Positions 44,386-52,657 of a stretch of 55,239 nucleotides of DNA are shown in pieces. The notes beneath the pieces were generated by a model. The model ran no database searches, was not told the origin of the DNA, and saw only the letters and a list, made by a program, of their open reading frames with translations. Numbering within the stretch: position 1 is the stretch's first letter; each line of letters opens with the position of its first letter. Source of the DNA: Ruminococcus sp. zg-924 (GTDB lineage: Bacteria > Bacillota > Clostridia > Oscillospirales > Acutalibacteraceae); NCBI RefSeq assembly GCF_024433635.1, contig NZ_WNJZ01000018.1, forward strand, positions 1 through 55,239, in the 5' to 3' direction. Made by a program: the position numbers and the translations under genes.

Positions 44386-44405
44386 TGGCGAAGAAAACTC
44401 CGCCA
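44386..44405 (-). terminator. Weak hairpin after the vanZ-like gene, in the MATE leader
   Basis: TGGCGGAG-TTTT-CTTCGCCA forms an 8-bp stem (one G-U) followed by TAAATTTAT on the minus strand. It could end the VanZ transcript but also lies in the MATE leader, so it may be an attenuator. Confidence 0.4.
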
Positions 44406-44431
44406 ATAAATCAAATATATTATGCTTATTA

Positions 44432-44460
44432 AGTATACATCAAATTCTCTTATCTTTCAA
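44432..44460 (-). promoter_or_regulatory. Candidate MATE gene promoter
   Basis: Minus strand TTGAAA (44460-44455), 17 bases, TATACT (44437-44432), with its -35 inside the last codons of the vanZ-like gene. Confidence 0.6.
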
Positions 44461-44922
44461 CATTTTTTTACGAACCAGCTTATAAATAGCGCTCGAAGCA
44501 ATAATACCGAAAACGCCGCCTGCGGCATCAATCCAAACATCGTACACCATCGGCGTTCTGCCGGGCGATAAATACTGTGTTGTTTCGTCAAGAAGCGGTA
44601 CACACAGAACAAGAAACAGCGTCAAAAAATAAAACATACGGTTTTTATATGCATTCTGACTAATCATAAAAGAATTAAAAAATCCGAAAAAAACTGCAAA
44701 TTCCGTAAAGTGCGCAAGCTTTCTTACTATTAGTGTAATTATGTGAATTGTATTAGTATCACTTGTAGGAAAAAGATAATTGGTAAACAAGCTGACAAAA
44801 AAGCCGCTTGCGGCATTTGACGCTTCACTGCTTGCAAGCGAATTTAAAATAAAGAATAATGCCGACAAGACGGTAAGAACTATAAAAACTATAGAGGATT
44901 TTTTCAGCTTCACAGCTAACAT
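44440..44922 (-). CDS. VanZ family membrane protein
   Basis: 160 residues with four or five hydrophobic helices. The family motif LLDETTQYLSPGRTPMVYDVWID is present, along with KLAHFTEFAVFFGFF. VanZ-like proteins are linked to teicoplanin resistance, but most family members have unknown roles. A GGAGGG lies 9 bases before the ATG. Its promoter carries an inverted repeat in the spacer, so it is probably regulated. It is divergent from the COG2426 gene. Confidence 0.88.
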   Translation of the reverse strand: MLAVKLKKSSIVFIVLTVLSALFFILNSLASSEASNAASGFFVSLFTNYLFPTSDTNTIHIITLIVRKLAHFTEFAVFFGFFNSFMISQNAYKNRMFYFLTLFLVLCVPLLDETTQYLSPGRTPMVYDVWIDAAGGVFGIIASSAIYKLVRKKMLKDKRI

Positions 44923-44951
44923 ACAAAATCACCCTCCTTTAATTTCTACAT

Positions 44952-44982
44952 AAATATTAGCTCAAAATCTAATATTTGTCAA
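44952..44982 (-). promoter_or_regulatory. vanZ-like gene promoter with operator-like inverted repeat
   Basis: TTGACA (44982-44977), 17 bases, TAATAT (44959-44954) on the minus strand. AAATATTAG (44952-44960) and CTAATATTT (44969-44977) are perfect 9-bp arms around 8 bases, occupying the spacer and the -10 box. Confidence 0.6.
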
Positions 44983-45031
44983 AGCATTGGCAAAATACGC
45001 TTAATAACAGTATTATTAAAGGATATTTTTC

Positions 45032-45060
45032 TTGCATTAATCGTATATTCTTAGTATAAT
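45032..45060 (+). promoter_or_regulatory. Promoter of the plus-strand operon
   Basis: TTGCAT (45032-45037), 17 bases, TATAAT (45055-45060). The leader contains a small TTGTG-GTAA-CACAA hairpin (45072-45085) before the SD GGGAGG. Confidence 0.72.
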
Positions 45061-45101
45061 AAGATGTAAAATTGTGGTAACACAAAATTTGGGAGGTAAA
45101 A

Positions 45102-45584
45102 ATGCTAAATTATTTTATTGTGTTTCTCATTTCCATGGTTCCGCTGATTGAGCTAAGGGGCGCAATTCCCTTTGCTGTCGGAATGGGACTTGACCTTGTA
45201 CCGTCATATATAATTGCTATTATAGGCAATATGCTGCCAATGCCAATTATTTATCTCTTTGCAAGGAAGGTACTTCTTTGGGGCCGTGATAAGAAATATA
45301 TCGGCAAGTTCTTCACGTTCTGTATTGAGAAGGGCGAAAAGGGCGGCAAAAAGCTGCAACAAAAAGCAGGCAGGGGCTTGTTTTTTGCCCTGATGATATT
45401 CGTTGGTATTCCGCTGCCCGGTACAGGTGCATGGACAGGAACGCTTGCCGCAAGCTTCCTTGATATGGACTTCAAGTCGAGTATGATTGCAGTTTTCTGC
45501 GGTGTTGTTCTTGCCGGCATAATTATGGGTCTTGCAAGCGCAGGCTTGTTTGGTGCAATCGGTGCAATATTTGCTCCAAAATAA
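45102..45584 (+). CDS. COG2426 small membrane protein (putative small multidrug export family)
   Basis: 160 residues with several membrane helices. The start MLNYFIVFLISMVPLIELRG and the GIPLPGTGAWTG motif are characteristic of COG2426. The name comes from annotation practice; transport of drugs is not proven for this family. GGGAGG lies 6 bases before the ATG. It is followed 11 bases later by a terminator, so it is largely a single-gene transcript. Confidence 0.85.
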   Translation: MLNYFIVFLISMVPLIELRGAIPFAVGMGLDLVPSYIIAIIGNMLPMPIIYLFARKVLLWGRDKKYIGKFFTFCIEKGEKGGKKLQQKAGRGLFFALMIFVGIPLPGTGAWTGTLAASFLDMDFKSSMIAVFCGVVLAGIIMGLASAGLFGAIGAIFAPK

Positions 45585-45595
45585 TATAAATTACG

Positions 45596-45620
45596 GGGCA
45601 GCGTTGGCTGCCCTATTTTT
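45596..45620 (+). terminator. Terminator after the COG2426 gene
   Basis: GGGCAGC-GTTG-GCTGCCC followed by TATTTTT, only 12 bases before the GTG of the next gene, so that gene must use read-through or a promoter not recognised here. Confidence 0.82.
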
Positions 45621-45631
45621 ATGGTGATAAT

Positions 45632-46903
45632 GTGAAAAATAACAGCATAATTGATATTGCAATAATCGGCGGCGGCGCATCCGGACTGATGTGCGGCTGT
45701 ATAGCAGGGCAGGAAAGTCAAGGCAGGCTAAGAATAACAATCTTTGAGCGCAACAGCAAATCGGGCAGAAAGCTGCTTGCAACAGGCAACGGTAGGTGCA
45801 ACCTTGGCAATACACTCTCTTCGGCTGAGTCTTACTTTTGCGACAGCTCAATCTTTCCTGACAAGCTAAAGCAACGCCTTACATTTGAATACACAAAAAA
45901 GCTTTTCGGCTCTCTTGGCCTTATGATAAAAACTGACAGTGCAGGCAGAGCCTATCCGCAAAGCGGAAACGCATCCTCTGTCATCGACATTTTAAGGAAC
46001 AGCCTTAAGAAATATAATATAGAGGAACGTGTTGACGAAAAGGTTCTTTCAATAAAAAAAAGCGGCGGTAAATTTATTATAAGCACAAGCAGCGGCGAGC
46101 ACTGCGCACACTGCGTTATCTTGGCATGCGGAGGTTCGGCTTCGCCTGTGTTTGGCTCAGACGGTTGCGGCTTTGCGCTTGCAAAGGCTTTCGGTCACAC
46201 TGTAATAAAGCCGTACCCAAGCCTTACTCCTCTTTATGTTTGCGAGGATTTGCGCTCAATAAAGGGCGTTCGGTGCGATTGTGAAATCAAGCTTAAGAAA
46301 AGCGGCGATGTAATTGCTTGTGAATACGGGGAGCTGCAAATTAACGAGAATAATATTTCGGGAATCTGCGTTTTTAATCTCTCGCACTATGTCAATCTTG
46401 CTTACAGCAAGGGTGAAAAAGCACCTGAGATTGTTATTGATTTACTTCCGACAGTCAATATAAACAAGCTTAAAAGCTTTGTTATGAAGACAGTTTTTGC
46501 AAACGGCGATACTGCTTTAGATGAAGTGCTGACGGGCGTTATGAACAAAAAGCTATGCGGCTATATTATAAAAAAAGCCGCTGCTCTCTCCCCTTCCGTA
46601 AGGTGTAGTGAACTTAGCAAGCATGAGCTTATTGAAATATGCAATGAAATTAAATCCTTTAAGCTGACGGCAAAACAAAATTTCGATTTTACCAAAGCAC
46701 AGGTAAGCGGCGGCGGAGTTAATGTTGAGGAGATCGACCTGAGCAATATGTCCTCTAAAAAAGTTTCCAAGCTTTATTTTGCAGGCGAAATTGTCAATAT
46801 TGACGCCCCATGCGGCGGCTTTAATTTGCAGTGGGCGTGGGCGTCGGCGGCTGTAAGCGCAAAAAGCGCTGTTTTGGGGTGTTTGAATGATAAGAATAAG
46901 TAA
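45632..46903 (+). CDS. HI0933/BaiN-type NAD(P)/FAD-dependent oxidoreductase
   Basis: 423 residues. The FAD motif IAIIGGGASGLMCG is followed by the HI0933 signature GRKLLATGNGRCNLGN, and the C-terminal GGVNVEEIDLSNMSS and CGGFNLQWAWASG-like region is present, though here it reads WASAA. BaiN-related enzymes reduce steroid-like double bonds in some gut Clostridia, but most family members have no known substrate. The start is GTG with a weak SD (GGTG). It overlaps the next flavoprotein gene by 17 bases. Confidence 0.88.
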   Translation: MKNNSIIDIAIIGGGASGLMCGCIAGQESQGRLRITIFERNSKSGRKLLATGNGRCNLGNTLSSAESYFCDSSIFPDKLKQRLTFEYTKKLFGSLGLMIKTDSAGRAYPQSGNASSVIDILRNSLKKYNIEERVDEKVLSIKKSGGKFIISTSSGEHCAHCVILACGGSASPVFGSDGCGFALAKAFGHTVIKPYPSLTPLYVCEDLRSIKGVRCDCEIKLKKSGDVIACEYGELQINENNISGICVFNLSHYVNLAYSKGEKAPEIVIDLLPTVNINKLKSFVMKTVFANGDTALDEVLTGVMNKKLCGYIIKKAAALSPSVRCSELSKHELIEICNEIKSFKLTAKQNFDFTKAQVSGGGVNVEEIDLSNMSSKKVSKLYFAGEIVNIDAPCGGFNLQWAWASAAVSAKSAVLGCLNDKNK

Positions 46904-48485
46904 TATAAAGCTGCCTGTCGATTATGATGACAGAGCAATACAAAAAAGAGTATGTGAGCAGCTTAGATGCGACAAGCATGCGATTGACACAATTAAACTT
47001 CACAGGCTGTCGGTAGACGCAAGAAAAAAATCGAATGTGCATTTCACAGCCACAGTTGACGTTACGCTGAATATATCTGAGAACAAGGTCATAAACAGAT
47101 GCAAAAGCAAGAACGCTGTTATTGCAGCCCCTTACCGATATGAGCTTCCTAAACTTGCCAAAAAGCCAAGTAATGCACCCGTCATAGTCGGGGCAGGCCC
47201 TGCCGGACTGTTTGCCGGCTTAATTCTTGCGCAGGCAGGCTGTTGTCCGATTATAATTGAGCGTGGCGGAACGATAGACGAGCGTATTAAGTCTGTTGAT
47301 AGCTTTTCAAACGGCGGTAAGCTTAACGCAAACAGTAATATTCAGTTTGGTGAGGGCGGTGCAGGAGCATTTTCAGACGGAAAGCTAAACACAGGCACAA
47401 AGGATTCAAGGGCAAGGAAGGTACTTGAGGAGTTTGTTTTGGCCGGAGCACCGCAGGAGATACTTTACAGAGCAAAGCCGCACGTCGGTACGGATTATCT
47501 GCATATAGCCGTAAAGAATCTGAGAAACAAAATAATATCGCTCGGCGGCAGTTTTAAATTCAACACAACAGTTACAGATTTCTCTGTTTCTGACGGAGTA
47601 ATTAACGCTGTTATCACCGACAAGGGCGAAAAAATACAGACAGACAGCGTAATTCTTGCTCTCGGTCACAGCAGCAGAGATACATACAAAAGGCTATATG
47701 ACTTAGGCGTCGCTATGGAGCAAAAGCCATTTTCAATCGGCGTGAGGATTGAGCATCTCAGAGAAAAGATAGACTGCTCACAATACGGTGCTTTTGCAGA
47801 AAAAGGGCATCTTGGCGCCGCTGATTATAAGCTTGCACAACATTTGCCAAACGGCAGGGGTGTTTACACATTTTGTATGTGCCCCGGAGGCGAGGTTGTT
47901 CCAGCGGCAAGCGAGCCTAAGACTGTTGTAACAAACGGTATGAGCCGCTTTGCAAGAGATATGCAAAACTCAAATTCAGCACTGTTAGTAGGAATTGGCT
48001 GTGACGATTTCGGCAGTGAGAGCGTCCTCGCCGGAATTGAACTGCAAAGGAAGTTTGAGAAAGCGGCTTATATGCTTGGCGGTGAAAACTACTTTGCTCC
48101 TGCGCAAAGAGTTGAGGATTTTCTAAACGGCAGAAAAACCACCGCCTTCGGCGAGGTCAAGCCAAGCTACCGCCCCGGCGTTACCGGCGCAGATTTAAAC
48201 ATAATTATGCCGCAATATATGAGTGACTCTCTTAAGCAGGGAATCATTCGGTTTGATGAAAGGTTAAAGGGCTTTTGCCACCCTGACGCAGTACTGACAG
48301 GTATGGAAACACGTAGCTCAGCTCCGCTGAGAATCATCAGGAACGATAGCTTACAAAGCCTTAATTGTAAGGGGCTTTATCCGTGCGGAGAGGGTGCAGG
48401 CTATGCAGGAGGCATTATTTCAGCGGCAGTTGACGGTATTAAATGTGCCGAAGCTATTATCAGAGGTGAACAAGATGGACGATAA
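46887..48485 (+). CDS. COG2509 FAD-dependent protein
   Basis: 532 residues. An N-terminal about 90-residue domain precedes the FAD motif APVIVGAGPAGLFAG near residue 95. The GGKLNANSNIQFGEGGAGAFSDGKLNTG segment and the C-terminal GLYPCGEGAGYAGGI motif are the COG2509 signature. It is a predicted dehydrogenase of unknown substrate. The gene overlaps BaiN-like and WYL genes at both ends, consistent with one translationally coupled operon. Confidence 0.9.
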   Translation: MIRISNIKLPVDYDDRAIQKRVCEQLRCDKHAIDTIKLHRLSVDARKKSNVHFTATVDVTLNISENKVINRCKSKNAVIAAPYRYELPKLAKKPSNAPVIVGAGPAGLFAGLILAQAGCCPIIIERGGTIDERIKSVDSFSNGGKLNANSNIQFGEGGAGAFSDGKLNTGTKDSRARKVLEEFVLAGAPQEILYRAKPHVGTDYLHIAVKNLRNKIISLGGSFKFNTTVTDFSVSDGVINAVITDKGEKIQTDSVILALGHSSRDTYKRLYDLGVAMEQKPFSIGVRIEHLREKIDCSQYGAFAEKGHLGAADYKLAQHLPNGRGVYTFCMCPGGEVVPAASEPKTVVTNGMSRFARDMQNSNSALLVGIGCDDFGSESVLAGIELQRKFEKAAYMLGGENYFAPAQRVEDFLNGRKTTAFGEVKPSYRPGVTGADLNIIMPQYMSDSLKQGIIRFDERLKGFCHPDAVLTGMETRSSAPLRIIRNDSLQSLNCKGLYPCGEGAGYAGGIISAAVDGIKCAEAIIRGEQDGR

Positions 48486-49482
48486 AGAAACTCTATTGAA
48501 GAGGTTAAGGTGTGAATATATACTTGAATATCTCAGAGAAAACACAGATTCGGAGCACTGCGCAAACTCAAACACTATAATAGAATACCTTGCTGAAAAT
48601 GGCATCAGATGCGGCAGAAAGACGGTTTATGACAGTATCACGGCGCTTAAGCTTTTCGGCTATGAAATACTAAAGGGTGCAACAAGCAACGACGGATACT
48701 TTCTTGCTGAGCGTACCTTTCAGAGCTCAGAAGTCAGAGTAATGGTTGACGCCGTAACCTCAGCCCCGTTTATCACCGAGAAAAAGACGAGGGAGCTTCG
48801 GGACAAGCTCCTTAAATTTATGAGCCGCCACCAGCGTGAGCAGATTCTGGCTCAGCTATCGCCGCACGAACGTGTTAAATCTCAAAACGAACAGATATAT
48901 TATGTAATTGATGAAATTAACAGGGCGATTGCATCAGGCAGACAAGTTGAATTTGACTACTATAAATACGAACTTGAAAACGGCAAGCCGAATCTTAAGA
49001 AACAAAGGCACTTTGCTATAAGCCCATATGCGCTTGTATGGGCGAACGACAAATATTATCTTGTCGGGAATTATGATAAATATGACAATCTCAGCAACTA
49101 CCGCCTTGATAAAATGAAGATGATAAGCATAACTGAACAAGCCGCAAGACCATACAGCGACATTTGCGGTGAGGACAGTGTGTTTGATACCACTGAATAT
49201 GTCAAAAAGAACATTATGATGTACAACGGAGAGGAAACGGAGATGGAGCTTATATGCGACTACGGACTACTTGACGTGATGGTGGACAAATTCGGCGTTG
49301 ACGCAGTAACGGTTGATGAGTTAGGCGAAAAATTCAGCCTGAGAACAACTGTGTTTTACAGCGCAGGGCTTATCGACTGGCTGTTTCAATACTGCGACAG
49401 GATAAAGATATTGTCTCCGCAAAGACTCAAGGACAGAATACGTGAAAAGGCAGAATCTACCATGAAGCTTATAGCTGAATAA
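48475..49482 (+). CDS. WYL-domain transcriptional regulator
   Basis: 335 residues from the ATG at 48475, which has AGAGGTG 6 bases upstream. An N-terminal winged helix-turn-helix (RLRCEYILEYLREN ... CGRKTVYDSITALK) precedes the WYL domain (VEFDYYKYE, ISPYALVWANDKYYLVGNYD, YRLDKM). Its ligand is unknown; WYL domains sense nucleotides or other small molecules in several systems. It overlaps the flavoprotein gene by 11 bases. The regulated genes may include its operon. Confidence 0.9.
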   Translation: MDDKETLLKRLRCEYILEYLRENTDSEHCANSNTIIEYLAENGIRCGRKTVYDSITALKLFGYEILKGATSNDGYFLAERTFQSSEVRVMVDAVTSAPFITEKKTRELRDKLLKFMSRHQREQILAQLSPHERVKSQNEQIYYVIDEINRAIASGRQVEFDYYKYELENGKPNLKKQRHFAISPYALVWANDKYYLVGNYDKYDNLSNYRLDKMKMISITEQAARPYSDICGEDSVFDTTEYVKKNIMMYNGEETEMELICDYGLLDVMVDKFGVDAVTVDELGEKFSLRTTVFYSAGLIDWLFQYCDRIKILSPQRLKDRIREKAESTMKLIAE

Positions 49483-49495
49483 AGGGGGGAATAAT

Positions 49496-49933
49496 ATGAA
49501 TTGGCTTAATCTTTACGGCTTAATTTTTATGGCAGTAATTATGGTACCGAATATTATTGTTTCAGTAAAGCGCAAGGATTTATTTGTAAACAAATACAAT
49601 AATAAAACGATAATAATGCTTGAGCAGGTCGGGCGATTTTCTTCATTTATTCTTATGGTAATAAACATTCCTTACCTGTGCCTTGGATACTTCTTTAATA
49701 ATGCGGAAACAATTTACATAATCACAAACGCTGTTTTGTGTTTCCTTTACTGCCTTTGCTGGCTGTTATTCCGAGGTAAATCTTGTGTTTTCAAGTCGCT
49801 TGCACTGTCTGTTCTGCCATCGGTTATGTTCATATTCAGCGGCATAATAACTCTTAATATTCCGCTTATCGTTGCGTCGGTTATTTTCACATTCTGCCAT
49901 ATTACAATAAGTTATAAAAACGCAGTAATGTGA
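49496..49933 (+). CDS. Small membrane protein of unknown function
   Basis: 145 residues with four predicted membrane helices (about residues 4-22, 44-65, 77-95, 100-140 in two parts) and a short basic loop after the first. I recognise no family. AAAGGGGG lies before the ATG, 13 bases after the WYL regulator stop, so it is the last gene of the operon. It ends 12 bases before a terminator. Confidence 0.65.
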   Translation: MNWLNLYGLIFMAVIMVPNIIVSVKRKDLFVNKYNNKTIIMLEQVGRFSSFILMVINIPYLCLGYFFNNAETIYIITNAVLCFLYCLCWLLFRGKSCVFKSLALSVLPSVMFIFSGIITLNIPLIVASVIFTFCHITISYKNAVM

Positions 49934-49945
49934 CTGCATAAAATT

Positions 49946-49987
49946 AATCCCATTACAGAGCTTTTGGCTTCTGCAATGGGATTTTTT
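49946..49987. terminator. Terminator between convergent genes
   Basis: AATCCCATTACAGAG and TTCTGCAATGGGATT pair with one mismatch around GCTTTTGGC. TTTTTT follows on the plus strand and an AT-rich tract (TTAATTTTATG) on the minus strand. It can serve both the small membrane protein and the M18 peptidase. Confidence 0.85.
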
Positions 49988-49996
49988 AAGATTAGT

Positions 49997-51406
49997 TTAT
50001 TTATTAAAGAACGAAAGGAATGCTCTGTAAGCCATATATACGTCAATTTTTGATACAACCTCAAACGGTGCGTGCATTGAAAGCACGGGAACACCCAGGT
50101 CAACAACATCAACATTAAGGTTTGCAACATACTTTGCTATCGTACCGCCGCCGCCTGCGTCAACCTTGCCAAGCTCGCCTGTCTGCCACAGCACCTTCTC
50201 GCTGTCAAGCATTTCACGGATTACAGCCATAAACTCCGCCGATGCGTCGGAGGTATCATATTTACCGCCGTGTCCTGTGTACTTGGTAATAACAACACCC
50301 TTATTGATGTAGCTTGAGTTGTTCGCCTCAAAAACACTTGGATAATTCGGGTCAAATGCGGCGTTAACATCGGCTGAAAGACAGGTGCTCTGTGAAATAA
50401 CCCTGTATTCGTCAAGACCCTCGCTCTTAGCCATATCAAAGATAAAATATTTCATAAAGTCGCTTTGCATACCCGTGTTACCGTCACTGCCTATTTCCTC
50501 CTTGTCAACAAGCAGCGTAACAGCTGTCTTTTCCGGTTGCTCACAGTTTATTGCCGCCATCAAAGCAGGATAAGCGCAAACTCTGTCATCGTGGCCGTAG
50601 GCACCTATCATACTTCTGTCAAAGCCAACATCCCTTGCCCTTTGAGCAGGAACAAGCTCCAAATCAGCCGAGAGAAAATCGTTTTCTGTAATACCGTATT
50701 CCTTAAAGAGCAGGTTCATAATATTAAGCTTAACAAGCTCCGACTCGCTGTCATCCTTAAACGGACGGCTGCCGATAAGCACGTTCAAATCCTCACCCGT
50801 AAACATTTCTGCGCCGGTCTTTTTCATCTGCTCTCTGGCAAGATGCGGCAACAGGTCTGTTACACAGAAGCACGGGTCATCTTCCTTTTCACCGACCTTG
50901 ACAGTAATCTTCTTTCCGCTTTTCAGAACAATTACGCCGTGCAAAGCAAGCGGAATTGCAGTCCACTGATATTTTTTAAGTCCGCCATAGTAATGAGTTT
51001 TAAACAGAGCAAGGTCATTTGCCTCATACAGCGGATTTGGCTTTAAGTCAAGACGAGGTGAGTCAATATGAGCTATTGACAGCCTTACTCCCTCGCTGCA
51101 ACCCTTTTTGCCGATTACGGCAAGAATGATGTTTTTGCCCCGATTAACCAAATAAACCTTGTCGCCCGGTGCGTATTTTTTGCCGAAGTTGTACTCTGTA
51201 AAACCAGCCTTCTCGGCAAGCTCTCTTGAAACTGCAACTGCTTCACGCTCAATCTTAGCGTCATCAAGAAATTTCATATACTTTTTGCAAAACTTATCGG
51301 CGGCGGCAATCTCATTATCGTCAAGTGTGCCTATCCCCTTTTTGGCGTCACAAAACAGCTTTTCTTTAAGCACAGCCGCCTCAGATTTTTCCTTTGTCTT
51401 TGACAT
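49997..51406 (-). CDS. M18 family aminopeptidase
   Basis: 469 residues from the second ATG (51406; AAAGGA 8 bases upstream). Metal-binding motifs are seen in SIAHIDSPRLDLKP, GYGHDDRVCAYPA-like (YGHDDRV), VDKEEIGSDGNTG and the late MHAPFEVVSKIDVYM. The family removes N-terminal, often acidic, residues from peptides in a dodecameric shell. It is the final gene of the prfA-side run, 38 bases after the lytic transglycosylase. Confidence 0.93.
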   Translation of the reverse strand: MSKTKEKSEAAVLKEKLFCDAKKGIGTLDDNEIAAADKFCKKYMKFLDDAKIEREAVAVSRELAEKAGFTEYNFGKKYAPGDKVYLVNRGKNIILAVIGKKGCSEGVRLSIAHIDSPRLDLKPNPLYEANDLALFKTHYYGGLKKYQWTAIPLALHGVIVLKSGKKITVKVGEKEDDPCFCVTDLLPHLAREQMKKTGAEMFTGEDLNVLIGSRPFKDDSESELVKLNIMNLLFKEYGITENDFLSADLELVPAQRARDVGFDRSMIGAYGHDDRVCAYPALMAAINCEQPEKTAVTLLVDKEEIGSDGNTGMQSDFMKYFIFDMAKSEGLDEYRVISQSTCLSADVNAAFDPNYPSVFEANNSSYINKGVVITKYTGHGGKYDTSDASAEFMAVIREMLDSEKVLWQTGELGKVDAGGGGTIAKYVANLNVDVVDLGVPVLSMHAPFEVVSKIDVYMAYRAFLSFFNK

Positions 51407-51444
51407 ATCGTTCATCCTTTCACTTGTATATATTTTACCACAAA

Positions 51445-52047
51445 TTATAGATTGTAAACATCCTTATAATTTTCTTTTGCGTTTTCAACCTTAACAACAT
51501 AATTTCGTGTTTCGCTGTAAGGAATATAATCAAGCGTTACCCCATCGCTTGAACAGTTCTCATCCATGAGCCATTCATCAACTGCGCCGAAGCCTGCATT
51601 ATATGCGGCAACCGCTGTTTCCTCGCAGTTTTCATATCTTTCAAGCAAAAAAGCAAGAAAACGCGTGCCGTATTTTATGCTTGTTTCCGGGTCGTACAGG
51701 CTGTCGGTATCCAGCGTTACCTCGCCGTCATAATATGTTTGCAGCCACTCAAATGTATACGGCATTATCTGCATAAGCCCGATTGCGCCTACGGCAGACT
51801 CTGCGTTTGGGTCAAAATTACTTTCGGTTTTTATTACGGCGTAAATAAGCTCGTCACTGACATTGTATTCTTTTGAATATTTATTTACCAAATCCTGATA
51901 TTCAAGCTGATATTGCGCCTTATTTATACTACAACTGCTGAAATAAAGAATTGTTCCTAAAACTGCAAACAAAATAATCAGCACAATCACCGCTAAAAAG
52001 CCTGCGCCACGGCATTTTGCTCTTCTTGTTCTTGCTATATTAACCAC
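51445..52047 (-). CDS. Lytic transglycosylase (SLT domain)
   Basis: 200 residues. A membrane anchor (about residues 15-37) is followed by the SLT domain with the catalytic glutamate in VIKTESNFDP and the GAIGLMQIMPYT signature, and AAYNAGFGAVDEW. It would cleave peptidoglycan outside the membrane. The start appears to be GTG, coupled to the end of coaE (8-base overlap); the SD is weak and too close. Length is short but the domain is complete. Confidence 0.9.
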   Translation of the reverse strand: MVNIARTRRAKCRGAGFLAVIVLIILFAVLGTILYFSSCSINKAQYQLEYQDLVNKYSKEYNVSDELIYAVIKTESNFDPNAESAVGAIGLMQIMPYTFEWLQTYYDGEVTLDTDSLYDPETSIKYGTRFLAFLLERYENCEETAVAAYNAGFGAVDEWLMDENCSSDGVTLDYIPYSETRNYVVKVENAKENYKDVYNL

Positions 52048-52657
52048 CGCCTTTCAGTGACAATGACTTATGTTTTATCTCAAGCGCCATATTTTTAAGG
52101 TATTCTACATCCCCTGCACCGTCAATTACAAAGTCGCTTTTTGAAATGTAAAAGCTGTCGCTTTGCTGTGCGTCAAACCGTTTATTCGCAAGCTCCTGCG
52201 TTATATTATCCCTTTTCATTATACGCTTAAGCCTTGTTTCTCTATCTGTAATCACGCTTGCAATAAGGTCGCACATAACGTCGCTGTTACTTTCAAACAA
52301 AACAGGAGCGTCAAATACAATCAGCCTCTCTCCGTTTTCGACAAGCTGTTTGATAAGCTTTAGTGAGCGCAAGAACACCCATGGATGGGTAATATCATTA
52401 AGTGCCTGTGTCCTCTGCTTTGATGAAAACGCACGTGACGCAAGAAGAGAACGGTTTACAACCCCGTCACTGTCGGCTATATCGTCACCGAACACAGCCT
52501 TAAGCTGAAACACACAGCTTGAGCCGGGCATAAGTGCCTGCTTTGCTATGGCATCAGCGTCAACAAGGGCAAAGCCACAGTCTGTTAAGTGCTTACAAAA
52601 GGTGCTTTTACCTGAACCTGACGGACCGGTAAGGCCTAAAATAACAAAGCTACGCAA
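52040..52657 (-). CDS. coaE: Dephospho-CoA kinase
   Basis: 205 residues. The P-loop [12 protein letters not shown] is at the N-terminus, and DADAIAKQ, TQALNDITHP and FDAPVLFES are typical of CoaE. It phosphorylates dephospho-CoA in the last step of CoA synthesis. The start is TTG, with GAGGTG 7 bases upstream. The gene overlaps tsaC by 8 bases and the transglycosylase by 8. Confidence 0.94.
   Translation of the reverse strand: MRSFVILGLTGPSGSGKSTFCKHLTDCGFALVDADAIAKQALMPGSSCVFQLKAVFGDDIADSDGVVNRSLLASRAFSSKQRTQALNDITHPWVFLRSLKLIKQLVENGERLIVFDAPVLFESNSDVMCDLIASVITDRETRLKRIMKRDNITQELANKRFDAQQSDSFYISKSDFVIDGAGDVEYLKNMALEIKHKSLSLKGGG

Noticed and set aside
50465-51046. 193-codon plus-strand frame opposite the M18 aminopeptidase
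   Set aside because: Shadow of a clear enzyme gene, without an SD or known motif.
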